Shown: one piece after another, positions 47,433 to 57,667 of the stretch
How the letters are laid out: every line of letters begins with the position of its first letter
How positions within the stretch are numbered: position 1 is the first letter of the stretch
Program-made: the position numbers and the translations under genes
Notes under the pieces: model-generated
Database searches by the model: none
Seen by the model: only the letters and a program-made list of their open reading frames with translations
Told to the model about the DNA's origin: nothing
From: Spirometra erinaceieuropaei
Lineage: Eukaryota > Platyhelminthes > Cestoda > Diphyllobothriidea > Diphyllobothriidae
Direction: 5' to 3'
NCBI GenBank assembly: GCA_902702965.1
Contig: CACRXP010000224.1
Location: forward strand, 457,046-521,045
Length of the DNA: 64,000 bases

Positions 47433-47882
47433 AAGGTAGAAGGCTCGTCGGAAAAGTCGAGTCGTACTTGTGAATTTTCGTGCTGGTGACAAAAACCCGT
47501 CGTCAGACGAAACATACAGAGGAGAAAGTGAAATGGTCAGACTAAATTGGTTGGCGCGACAGGACAGCCACTGGCAGGCAAGCCGAAACGGCGACCACTG
47601 TCTGCGGCCCCATTTAATCGTTATCCACCCTACCCTCCAACACATGATGCTGCAACAGTCCCCCTTCCCCTCCCCCCACCCAGATCCTAGCCTAATTATG
47701 TGCCCACCTCTTGCACACACCAATTGCTTGCCTGTCAGTGACTGTCCTGTCACGCCAATCAATTTAGTCTGGCCATTTCACTTTCTCCTCTGTTTGTTTT
47801 GTCTGACGACGGGTTGGAGTCACCAGCTCGAAAATTCACGAGTACAGATAGACTTTTTAAGACGGGTCTTCTATCTTAATTA
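47433..47882. mobile_element. Hairpin element H (135-base inverted arms, unique core)
   Basis: Left arm 47,433-47,563, right arm 47,752-47,882. They are mirrored over GTGAATTTTCGTGCTGGTGA / TCACCAGCTCGAAAATTCAC, CGTCGTCAGAC / GTCTGACGACG and AGAGGAGAAAGTGAAATGG / CCATTTCACTTTCTCCTCT. The 190-base core contains a C-rich tract (CCCCTTCCCCTCCCCCCAC) followed by AGCCTAATTATGTGCCC. That resembles the 3' flank of the Penelope-like endonuclease at 59.1 kb, so this may be a non-autonomous Penelope derivative. The 203-codon frame across it is an artefact of the hairpin. Confidence 0.8.
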
Positions 47883-48082
47883 GAATATCTCGGAATGCAC
47901 ACTGTCTTAGTTATCCAATATATATAAACGCCAGAGAGGTGTTGATTTTTAGGCACGTTGCTCATTTTAACAGTTTTTTTTACATTTTCTCAAGTCTAAC
48001 GATGACCCGGGAACCGACATCGAAAATTTGCTAACAAGACTCTTATTTTTCCCAAAGTACCTACTATCTTCAATGCACATAT

Positions 48083-48260
48083 ACAAAGGAAGTAGCCAAA
48101 AGCCCGGACACGTATTTTGCCGATGTTTCCGCTCCTCCGTGGCGCAACTGCTAGTGGTTTGGGTCCTCAGTGTGTCTTCTATGCAATTACCTACCTGTCT
48201 CCCGTTCAGTAATTTCCGAAATGTTTGGCCTCATTTTACACTGGGTGTTCATATGCCGGA
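48083..48260. repeat. Dispersed repeat family F, copy 1
   Basis: AAAGCCCGGACACGTATTTT, GCGCAACTGCTAGTGGTTT and TACACTGGGTGTTCATATGC recur in order at 50,299-50,465. No coding frame is shared between the copies beyond a few codons. Confidence 0.75.
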
Positions 48261-48925
48261 AACTCGAAGGAAGTGTAAAATTTGGTTTTAAAAACTTTTC
48301 TAATTCACGAATAATTTCGAAATCGACCTGCCGTTACACTTGTATTCAGGGTTTACTAACTACAAGCCGTATATTTTCTGCAAATTGAAAACCACACATT
48401 TATCTACGGTATTAAGATTAGATCATATGAGGTTCATAAAATTAAGCAGTGGATTTAAGCAATATTGTTAACTTTACAAACCACATTGGTAAATGATGAT
48501 ACATGACGTTTTATGAACGGCCATTTCACGGTATTAAAAAAACTCACAATGGGAAACTTTATTAATACCAAATTATACTCCTCCTTCGAGTATAAAATTG
48601 AAAGGAAAAGCGATTTTCTGCCGAATAAATAAAAGACTGTCTATTATGCATTTGTAAATGAAATATAATTGAACTTTTACTAGCATCTAAAATTAATGAG
48701 ACAATTGCATGCTAATTAAGTATCTATTTTTTGCCGCGTATAGCTAATGCATGCAGTCGGAAATAAGTTCGTTCGACAGATTGCACCCCGGGGTAACTGG
48801 ATCATTATAGAATTATGCTGGATGATGATAAATTTCACAACGACACTTAATTAATCTTTTTGAAACGACAACGCATTTCGAAATTTCGGCCGACATTTCA
48901 TGAGTTAGACCACATACTGTACGAC
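48261..48925. repeat. Foldback repeat, AAGTAG family, copy 6 (left end replaced)
   Basis: The right half is complete, ending CATGAGTTAGACCACATACT. The left outer arm is missing, with family F in its place. Inner landmarks (AACTACAAGCCGTATATTTT; GTATAAAATTGAAAGGAAAA) match copies 4 and 5. Confidence 0.72.
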
Positions 48926-49870
48926 TCGGTTGCGTCCTGAGAAGCCCTCTCATATCAAATGGACCGCCGACAATGAACTTTTACTTTAGGCATGTGGTCG
49001 GCTTTCCGGTACATCCTATAATTACTACGCTCTTTGTACCTCAACCATCCTTATCTGCGGCTATCTCTGGTAATGGGTTCGAATGAGAATCCGAAACGTC
49101 CTCTGAATAAACTTCTTGCTCCAGCGATTGCATACCTCTCTTGCTGTCGTCGGCCCGACCCGGAGATTGCCTATGAATTGGAGTCGAGTCAGTTAATCTA
49201 TCTGCCTTTGAATGGAGCACCCGATCACTCAATCACTCCTGTCAAATGGGAATGGAAATACCCAACGTCGAATGCGAGAGCGTTGGCTTGATTGAAAGAT
49301 GGTACCTGTGGTAAATCTATATTGGAAGTTGGCGACAAAACAGTTCTGCCATAATAATTCCGTTGAGAGGGTAGAATATGGTGTTTATTTTGTGGCCACC
49401 AAGATCTGTTCAACAGTCGCTGATTCGTCCAAGAGCCATTAAACTCCGATCAAACACACGGTTATTCTTTTCCTTAGTGGAAGGGCCTTCGGTAAGATTG
49501 GAAGATATTCTACAGCACTGGCGAAGAAGCAAGGGTTTGGAGTGCATTCATTGGTGTATATAAATAGACGCGTACAAATCAAGAGTTGATTTGAACGTGC
49601 CATGCTGACAACGGTCAGTAAGCGTTTTTGAGATTATTTCGGATTAGTTCACTTAGTCGCACTCTTTTAAATGTATTTCGGTTTTCTGAATTCTAAAAAA
49701 TTCATACTTGGAGACTTTGTGGGACGAATGAACATTTTAGTGGCTAATATTTAGAACTGGTGCGTTTGTGCACCTAAATTCTCATTAGACGTATGACTGA
49801 AGATGACAACTTAATCCGTCTTTTATGTTTCGAAGGCACACTCGCCTCGGAACTCCGATCTCCTACTACC
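48926..49870 (+). repeat. Dispersed repeat family C, long unit 2
   Basis: A direct copy of the unit at 44,928-45,790, preceded by a 90-base stretch (TCCTGAGAAGCCCTCTC ... CTTTACTTTAGGCATG) that also occurs just left of foldback copy 4 (43,525-43,615). The frame MVFILWPPRSVQQSL recurs at 49,378-49,563. Because foldback plus C occurs twice in the same order, the pair may have been duplicated together. Confidence 0.78.
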
Positions 49871-49889
49871 GGCTTTATGAATGGAATCG

Positions 49890-50298
49890 CTAAACGCTAA
49901 TGTAACGATTGATTAGGCTTAAAATTATTCGGGAAATGGAAAACTTTTTCAAAACCCAAATATACACTTTTTCAGATGTAAAATACAAAGAAAATGTGAT
50001 TGCCTACCAAACAAATAAAAGAAAGCATATTTTCTGCATGTTTTCTACGGTATATACTTGAATTTATATGACCTTCGAAAATCAATGTGAAAAATGCATG
50101 CTACTTAAGTAGTCACTGTTTACCAAGTACGGTTTCTGCGGGAGAGCAAGATGGAGTGCATTCGAAATCCGACATCCCGCCGTGTCCGAAATGCTGTAAG
50201 ATTATGCCTCATGACAACGCCACCCTATTAATTCTTCCTAGTCGAAAACGCATTTCAGAATTTCGGCCAACTTTTCATCAGATCGGTCACGCACTGTA
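49890..50298. repeat. Foldback repeat, AAGTAG family, half copy 7
   Basis: Only the right half is present: AAATTATTCGGGAAATGGA, GACCTTCGAAAATCAATG, GCATGCTACTTAAGTAGTC and AACGCATTTCAGAATTTCGG, ending in a decayed terminus CGGTCACGCACTGTAG. Confidence 0.65.
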
Positions 50299-50465
50299 GC
50301 AAAAAGCCCGAACACGTATTTTGCCGGTTTCCGCTCTTCCATGACGCAATTGCTAGTGGTTGTGGTCCTTAGTGTGTCTTCCGTGCGATTAACTACCTGC
50401 CTCCCGTTCAATAATATCCGAAATTTTTGGGCTCATTTTACACTGGGAGTTCATATGCGGGAAAC
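50299..50465. repeat. Dispersed repeat family F, copy 2
   Basis: Direct copy of 48,083-48,260. It directly follows a foldback right end, whereas the first copy precedes a foldback half, so F may be a boundary piece of a larger composite. Confidence 0.7.
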
Positions 50466-50779
50466 AGCATCTATTACGCCGGAGGACCCACTGCTGAGCC
50501 GAACTCCTCCAGTTGCGTACTTCTGTTGCGGAAACATTGACAAAACACCTGTCTGTACTTTTAACCGTGCGTATGTTAGAGGCACGAAATAAACGCCTGT
50601 CATATAAAACTACACTCCTACTGGTATTCCTTGCTTTTACAATGAACATCAAAAGGTTAATCCGCAGAACTTGATCTTCTTCGTTTCAAATTTTCTCTAG
50701 TTTCAGAGATAACCTCAGATGGCTTAAAATGCAATTTCGATCAGTATGTAATACTTAGGGGAGGGGGGCCGTAAAACTG

Positions 50780-51645
50780 ATTATCGTGCAACGGAGTCAA
50801 ACGATGTCTCAGTTATATCGGGACAGCAGCTTCTCAATGAAGTTCCTTCGAACTGCCTGCAATAAGGACACGCGATAGCAATGGCTGCTTAGTTTCCATC
50901 CTCTGCCCATTGCTTTCTTAAATTCGCCTGGTAGAAAACAACGTCTTCTTTTAATTCAACGTTAAAAGGGTTAGTTTCGGCTCGAACCCGATTTTCAATT
51001 TCCATGTAGGTTTAAAAACGACCTGCTCTTGTACTGTGCATAAGTCACACCCCCGTCTGTGATATAACGAAGGCGCCGTATGGGGCTTGTACAATTCTAC
51101 AACTTTCGTTGACAATGTTTTATGCTTTATACGGAGATACGATGTTATCTGAATAGACATTTCACGGTTTTAATAAACCCACAAATCCAAACTCTTTGCA
51201 ACCGAATGCGCAATCTTTTTTCAGGGAAAATATCCAACTCGCAGTTGGAGAACTTTGAACGCATGTTCAAGGGCAAGTCGGATTCAAAGTTATTTGAAGT
51301 CTTTAAAATCAGATGATATTGTTTCAAGTACATAGCGCAGGAAGGTGTTATTTGCTTGAAACATGATTACGAGGTAGAACATTTTGCGCATACTTTCTAT
51401 ATGAAGATGTTTGTGTTTACGAAGACATAAGAATAAATGAGAAGGCACATATTTTTTAAGTAGTCTCTCTGTCGTTTGGGGATTTTGCAGCGACCTGAAC
51501 AAAGTGCATTTCAAATCTGCTACCCTGTCGCGATCTAAATTTCTCGAGGCAACGTTGTTCGACGATCAATACCACAAGTCAAGTTGATTGAAAGAGTATC
51601 TCAAAATCCCATTTCAAACTTTACGATATACGCTACATACTGTAT
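50780..51645. repeat. Foldback-related sequence, AAGTAG family, highly diverged
   Basis: Weak matches to the family in order: GAACTGCCTGCAATAAGG, CTTAAATTCGCCTGGTAGAA, a central loop, TTTTTTAAGTAGTCTCTCTG, and a terminal GCTACATACTGTATT. Old and partly rearranged; boundaries approximate. Confidence 0.45.
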
Positions 51646-52165
51646 TTAGCTCATAAAAGTAAAAATCGAAGCTAGGCGTAAGAGCGTCTAATTCAAAGTT
51701 TCACAGGCTTACTGAGTGGCGAATACTGGCCGTCGAATGAAATTTATCTTACTTCCCAGATAAACATTATTTTTTGCGATCTAAATAGTGGCGATTGTTC
51801 ATTTCTACACAATCGGCTTGCTCCTGAAGGGGATTCCTGTGTAGCTTTCGGATTACAGCACATATTATGTGGTCTCACTCTGGAACACCTAACCTTCTGA
51901 TGTTCTTTATAGAATCCACAGTTACTCAGATGATCGTGAAGCCGAAATTTTTTCTTTCCAACCATGTAAAGGTTTGTAAGGGGATATCCTGAGCTTACTC
52001 CAATACAGGCGTGGAACAGTGGTGAGCTTTTAACTGGACGCACTACTGTTTCAGTCGGATACCACAGAGAAAACAAATTGTCCGGTCATCTTCCTCAAGG
52101 TGAAGCGGCAGACGAGCGCAGTAGATACGTCTGACCAAGAGATGTCACCCCTGAAGTGGAAGGTC
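51646..52165. other. Intergenic, nothing recognised
   Basis: Starts with CATAAAAGTAAAAATCGAAG, which recurs at about 52,830 after another foldback end. The rest shows no gene or repeat signal. The minus frame at 51,744-52,076 has no recognisable features. Confidence 0.4.
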
Positions 52166-52258
52166 AGGTTGAGGGATGCGGGAATCGAACCCCTTTTGGT
52201 CATGTCCTTAACCCTAAGACCTTAACCCTAACCCCAACCCTTACCTTGGCACTTAAAC
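52166..52258. repeat. tRNA-like B-box plus telomere-like tract
   Basis: GCGGGAATCGAACCCC on the plus strand is a perfect B-box on the minus strand (GGGGTTCGATTCCCGC), a tRNA-derived tail. It is followed by about 50 bases of degenerate CCCTAA units (ACCTTAACCCTAACCCC). Confidence 0.5.
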
Positions 52259-52261
52259 TGA

Positions 52262-52537
52262 AATGGTAGGGGGCGCTCACCGATCGTTCTTACGAAACTC
52301 ACTCGTTCCGTTGTGCCTTATGGGTTCTCTATCGAGCCCAACCAGCAGCCGCACAGCGGCGCATGATATAGGCAGTATGTTATTACCGACAGAGATTAGG
52401 GAGACTGGAATGGCCATTTCCGACTTATTAGCCGTCGTCGGCCAGTCATACCCAACCCCGAAGTGTGGCACAGCCGAGGCTCGAACCCGCGACCTGTTTG
52501 TTGGAAGTCCACGCCCCTAACCACTTAAATTGGATCC
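52262..52537 (-). mobile_element. tRNA-derived SINE, copy 6
   Basis: A full minus-strand copy. The 3' end is at 52,266 (GGGGGCGCTCACCGATCGTT on plus), the body runs through ATTACCGACAGAGATTAGG and GGCCATTTCCGACTTATTAG, and the head carries the B-box complement (GAGGCTCGAACCCGCG, about 52,476). Same head type as copies 1 and 3. Confidence 0.8.
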
Positions 52538-52744
52538 TAACATCAACCCTTAATCAAAAATTTTAAACTAATTCTTACCTTAATCACTAATATTATAGTA
52601 GGCTTAATATGAGGCTCAGGGAACGGGTCAGTTATTTTTCATTTACTCTCAAATGCATTTCATTATCTCTTGCCATTGAATCCGTAACAAAGCATGTATA
52701 CCCGTGCCGCTGGCAATATTGCACGGTGATCAATGTCACAAGTC

Positions 52745-52990
52745 AACTTAAGTAATCCTTTTTAACTAAAAACACATTTCGGAATTCCAGTTGAAATAGC
52801 GTGAGATGCGCCACCTATCGTATTTAGCATGTAAAAGTAAAAATAGAAACCAGGCGCAATGGCGATTAATAAACCGTTTCCCAGGTTTGTTATCTAGCGG
52901 GCAATGGCCATCATATCGAAGGGGGACAAACTTCCATCCTCGAAGGTGAGTATGGTATGGCGTTTCACAGTATTTGTAGCTGGTGGCGGT
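52745..52990. repeat. Foldback end fragment and inverted family C fragment
   Basis: ACTTAAGTAATCCTTTTTAA to GATGCGCCACCTATCG matches the right terminus of the AAGTAG foldback family. On the minus strand, 52,935-52,985 reads CCGCCACCAGCTACAAATAC and resembles the start of family C. Confidence 0.5.
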
Positions 52991-54725
52991 CATGTCGAAA
53001 CAAGTTTACCAACGCTGTAAGTGGGTCATGCAGGAAGCAGTCAGAAGGGAGTCCTTAATCCCCATGCCGCTGGATGAGGGGACTGTGTTATGGCCCTGGT
53101 GGTCATCGTCGCATGCGCGCACGGGAAGGTGGCGGATGAGGGAGAGGAAATGAGGGGGCAGAATGTTCTCAAAACAGTTCTCTAGTCGTGGCCGCTATCA
53201 GTTGCCGGTCAAACCGTAACAAAGTCTACCTACCTAAATAAAATGAGTAGACTGTTTTAGGCCTAAAGACGATACGTCCAGCTCTTTCGTTCACTGAACT
53301 GCATTTGGAGTGCCTGCTAAGCTGCAGGAGGCGCCACACGAAGGTTGTTGGATGCCGCTCCTGTGTGCCAGACGTCAGCTGTTTCCCTGGCTGCACAGTC
53401 ATTTCCTCGAACTAGGATTCTGGCCTTCTGGAAGTTGTTTCATCTAGTGTGAGGGCGCCTTAGGTCTTCTTGCCAACTACAGAAACTCTGACTTCGGCAG
53501 GTGGGTGATTTCGATGGCCAGCAGTTTAAGGAGACGAGAGACCGCCTCAAAAACGCTGTCGATACGTGGAAGTGCCCGTCAGATCTTTGACCCTTCTCCC
53601 ACCGGCATTCGGCTTTGTTCAAACTGACTGCCGTCTTCTATAAAGATTCATAGACGGCGCGGCAGGCAATCTGCACCAAGCCAAAGTCTGGTGACAGAAG
53701 AGCTAACAATTTAAACTGCTTCCCGGAACTTGCTTGCTCATCTGTGTCGGCAGACGAAGAATTCTATGCAGATACCCAGGACAGCTCTTTAGGATCAGCT
53801 CCGAAATTTATATTAATTTGCAGGTCAAATGCATTCAAATTCTGCGGAATGCAAGTGCACCGCGTAGCATGCTAATTAGGAGTGTTTCCAGTGTACCCTG
53901 AAAACATGCTCAACCTTGAGCCTATTAACTCCAGCACTTCCGGCCCAACTAAAGCGAGGACAGTGTGGACATTCAACGGCTATCTGACTGCCGGAATTCA
54001 AAACCGCCACCGTTATAAAAATTCTCAACACAAATCCCAAGAACTCCGCGACCACTAAAACAACACCTACAAGCCTATCGTCCCCATGAAGCCACTTGTG
54101 ATACGTGTGAAAACATTACAAAAAATCCGCTAGAAACACCCGCCCCAGATGCGCGCGGAAATTAGGATACCGCGCGAAATTCTTCGAGCATATCTTTACT
54201 CGGCGAAATCAGTGCTAAAGCACTGTCGTTTAGAACCTATCAAAACCACCCATGCTCTTTAGTTCAGTCAGGTGCCAAACCAGGTCATGTAGGTTGCACT
54301 TGCATAGTTTCTGGAGATTTCTTGGCCACTGTGCCCAATTCCACCGTCATCTGGCTTACAGTCGTAAGTGGGTAGGCCCCGCAAAACCTTCCATGTAAGG
54401 ACTGAAAAGCCAATTTACAAGTATATCTGGTTACAATCGGGAGATGGTACCCAAAAAATCTGTTACCTAGAAATAATACCCTTAAAAGTGGACTCAAACG
54501 CCTTCAGGCTATATCAGCGGTTGCAGGCCTACTTTCACGCACTTTTTGGACTTTCTGCGACGGCCTAACATGGGCTGGCCGAATGAATATCGCGGGAAGT
54601 TACATGAACGATGGTCGCTGTTACCCAATCTTCCCCATCGTTAAACCCGTACATCAGAATATACGGCATACGTTCGCATTATGGCAGTTTATTACAAAAC
54701 AAAATCACTTTTAAATAGGATAAGT
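52991..54725. other. Intergenic, nothing recognised
   Basis: No frame resembles a known family. A moderately G/C-rich part at 53.2-53.7 kb has frames on both strands broken by stops. Confidence 0.4.
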
Positions 54726-55302
54726 CTACACAACATGGGACAGGAACAGTTCCCAGGCATCTGTCAAAGACATGGTATTGAGGCCAAACCAAAGACGATA
54801 CTGTACTTCGTCAAGGTTAGCCCACACATCTCGACCACGTACAGGGCCTCCCTCGTAGAGTTTCCTTTTCAGTCTACTCCAGTATGTCTAAATGGCATTA
54901 GTGTGCCGTCCGGTGGTAGGGTCCTTGAAGTTCTTTGAGTGGTTAACAGAGAAATGGAGATAACCTTCTGAGGGAAAACGATTATACGCCTTCCACTCGT
55001 CTGTTACCACAATACTGCCTCTGGCGACCCATTTTGTAATAACGGAACGGAGAGCGGGCCAACTTCGATCATTCACCTGTTTAAATAAGGCTTTCCGTCG
55101 GCTAGCAGTGCACATCCGACCAGCCACCACCCTTAAAACCCCTATTACGACCTGTCCCGTAAGACAAACTGCTTTGGTTAGGCGGATTTTTTGGGTGCCA
55201 TCTGCCGATAGTTACCGTATATGTTTTGCAGTAATGAACTTCTGAGTTACGGACATGGATTGCATGCGTCGCAGGCGGAAGGACCTGTCGCACTCGCTGC
55301 AC
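54726..55302 (-). pseudogene. Merlin/ISXO2-type DDE transposase, broken
   Basis: The minus-strand frame gives ARGSIVVTDEWKAYNRF, then GYLHFSVNHSKNF, then DPTTGRHTNAI followed at once by a TAG stop (54,888-54,890). In the same frame after the stop come TYWSRLKRKL, GRDVWANLDEVQYRLWFG and a second stop at 54,726. This is the core of the IS1595/ISXO2-like (Merlin) transposase: the DEW..Y second catalytic Asp, the VNHS strand, and the HTN.IE..W motif. The stop falls where the third acidic residue is expected. The upstream part (GRWHPKNPPN, about 55,200) is in another frame, so there is also a frameshift. Such transposases move DNA elements by cut and paste. This copy is dead. Terminal repeats were not located. 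Confidence 0.8.
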
Positions 55303-55512
55303 CTACACTGCCTGCATGACGGAGTAGGCGTGATGAGAAGGGGGGGGAGGGGAGGGGATTTAGGCTAGGTTGTGAACGGTGTCTGTATGTCAAACACGCG
55401 GACTGCGTGTAACTGTTGTCAGGGTGTTGGGGCGGCGCGCGATCAAGGGAGCGCCGGACTCGCTAACCGAGTAGACACTCTCGGTTTTTCCTAACGCTCG
55501 TGATTTAGTCCT

Positions 55513-55704
55513 TTAGAGTAGTGTGTTGATGGCATCGACCTTGTGGTTCGTAGTGAACAGGTGTGCAAGAAATGAACTTGAAACAGACCAATTTTTTACT
55601 TCGTCGAGCACGACATGTATGCGTTCACATAACCTTCTTTCCAGGCGTCTCACTGTGCAGCCAATATGTGCGCAATGCACTCGTCTCATTAATTCGCTTG
55701 TCAC
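55513..55704 (-). pseudogene. Penelope-like GIY-YIG endonuclease fragment
   Basis: The frame contains AHIGCTVRRLERRLCERIH, then SSSFLAHLFTTNHKVD. This matches the second motif (YIG) and following Arg-rich helix of the nuclease at 58.7 kb (EYIGRTSRRLSKRMKEH; SSIFAHIVDTDHRID). The Tyr of YIG has become His, and the first motif is missing. Not functional. Confidence 0.6.
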
Positions 55705-56174
55705 ATCTCCTAGAAGAGGCAGGCTTTCTTTTCTGCAGTTGCAGTAGCAGGCTTTGTGACATGCTGCCTAAAATTCCAGAGGGCGAATAACTCTGGATAG
55801 TGGTTATCATGTAGCGTGTTCTGTAGCTTCTGAAGCTCTACCTCAACAGCTTCAGAATCAGCTTCACAATCTAACCGCCAATCTCCCGAAAAACTTCGGT
55901 TTTATATTTATGGGAATAAAACTATGAAACTTAGTGCATCGTCCCGTTCAAGGTTGCCTCTGAAATACCTTGCGAAGAGAAGAACGTGATTTCGTTATTC
56001 ATCCCAGTCGTGGCGACAAACTTCACGGAGGAGTGCGACGTCAAAATTTTGAACTAGGCCGTCGATGTCGATGGCATAACTTGTCAGGCGAAAAATATTG
56101 TCCGTGCGCCGACTGTAGATGTCAAGGTCATTTGTGTTATCTTTGTGACCCGTTTACGTCGAAAGTTCTGAAAG

Positions 56175-56610
56175 TGTGCCATGCCAGTATTAGCAAACCA
56201 TGGCCATCGCAGCCTGGTATGCGCTTACGGGTCCCTGACACCTGATTCCCTGCCAGTAGATGCGCTTGCGTTCCGGTTGGGTATACAGGTGGTGGACATG
56301 GCTGCCCAGTCATCATCCTGGTCCTACTGACCCTCTATTGGGGTGTTGTTGTTGTTGGTCAAAAAGCCTGGTCAGGTGTATGTTGTGGGTCAGGGATGTG
56401 GTGGTACACCTAGGTGCGGATCCGGTCGTGCCAGCCACCTGCGTCTTCCCCCGCCTCCGGACTTCTTAACTCTGCCTTGGCACCGGGTTCTGGTGAGGAG
56501 TGCGGAAGAGAGAGTGCGACAGACTCTACGCAAGCCCACTATTACTATAAACTAATTCATGCCCAAGTCACCGTGGCTGATACACCCTGCTGTGTGGCAC
56601 AAAGCAGACA
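56175..56610. repeat. Dispersed repeat family D, copy 3 (inside a Penelope remnant)
   Basis: CATGCCAGTATTAGCAAACC, CCTGCCAGTAGATGCG, GGGTATACAGGTGGTGG, ACTTCTTAACTCTGCC and CTATAAACTAATTCATGCCC match copy 2 at 40.5 kb in the same order. It lies between reverse transcriptase and endonuclease fragments of a minus-strand Penelope-like remnant. Confidence 0.75.
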
Positions 56611-56798
56611 TCGTCGGCAGTAACCGCCGAACTGTCAGGACCCGTTTGCTCAAAATTGTCCATGAAGACATTCGCGAGAAACAGTCCAAGACTTGAACCC
56701 ATCGCCACGCCGTCTGCTTGCCTGTTTAGGTGGTCGATGCAGAGAATGGCTCCTTCTTGATGTAGTATGCATGGTAGTCGCACGCATGAGGGATCCAA
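56568..56798 (-). pseudogene. Penelope-like reverse transcriptase fragment
   Basis: The minus frame includes NRQADGVAMGSSLGLFLAN followed by VFMDNFE. This is the conserved Q.DGVAMGSPLGP-L-A-.FM block of Penelope-like and related reverse transcriptases (motif B region). The Pro of SPLG is Leu-shifted (SSLG), and the YxDD motif does not follow in frame. Only about 40 residues are recognisable. Confidence 0.7.
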
Positions 56799-56904
56799 GA
56801 CACCCGCTATTAAGGAAGTCTGCTAAGCGAGGGAAAGTCTGGTGTAGGCATGCGCAGATGGACTATATACTTTTGTCAACCACCAAGCCTGGACTCATAT
56901 CGTA

Positions 56905-57667
56905 ATGCTGAACGAGATTGATCAGGATGGTGAGACATAAGAGAGTGAGTTAGGCAATGCGGTAGTCTGGTATCACTACAAACTAATTAACTATCGTGCA
57001 CCGAAAACGCAGCAAAGTATACGATAGGCAAGGCGTCCACTTTCACAAAAAAATAGCTTAGAGTAAAACGGATGAATACGGGGGGCCGGTTGGCGAGACC
57101 GGCAGGTGTTTCATTCAGAGCATATCATTTGGCTCTCTACATGGATTAGCAATCAAATGTGGAACATCGTTGTGCAACGGAATGCCTCCTGTAGACGATG
57201 CGGCATTAGATGGACGACATAAACTCTGCCAATCCTGTGGGGAGATAATCTACTATTAAAAAATATAGTAACCCACGTCTGTACCGATATCGTCGTCATG
57301 GTTGCCAAAACAAAAGTGGAAATTGGACGATATGGAAAGGCTCCACCGAAAAATCATCTGGCACGTATAAACAAATATCGCCAGTTAAAAGTGAAGAGTC
57401 ACTGACCGACGGCGCAAAACTGGTGACTGAGCCCTGCGTAGTCACCGCCAGTCTTCCGCCGTTTCACGATGATTGGCTTACATGCCTTATAACTGTCGCT
57501 TGTTATGTTGCTGGTACTAAATCTGACTACAAACTCCTCTACGAGTCCCAAAGCACAGAACAAAAAGCAAAGTGTTCCGGTGCTCCAAAAAATTTCTTCA
57601 ATTATGCATACACTTGGAAATCGAAATTTCGCCTTCAATCGCGAGTAATATTCTATTACGACAATGG
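56905..57667. other. Intergenic, nothing recognised
   Basis: Frames at 57,399-57,734 overlap on both strands and have no family features. The large inverted repeat begins at the end of this stretch. Confidence 0.4.

Larger units (their letters stand above)
55330..56900 (-). mobile_element. Penelope-like element remnant with nested repeat D
   Basis: On the minus strand, in order: a reverse transcriptase piece (56,568-56,798), a family D insertion (56,175-56,610), a GIY-YIG endonuclease piece (55,513-55,704), and a C-rich tract plus AGCCTAAAT (about 55,335-55,370). The last is like the 3' flanks of the copies at 47.7 and 59.1 kb. Gene order and orientation agree with one decayed element. Confidence 0.6.

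Noticed and set aside
47151..47762. 203-codon minus-strand open frame, the longest uninterrupted non-SAM frame apart from the Penelope-like endonuclease
   Set aside because: It runs across two different palindromic repeats (E and H) and an AT microsatellite. Neither half is open in other copies, so it is an artefact.
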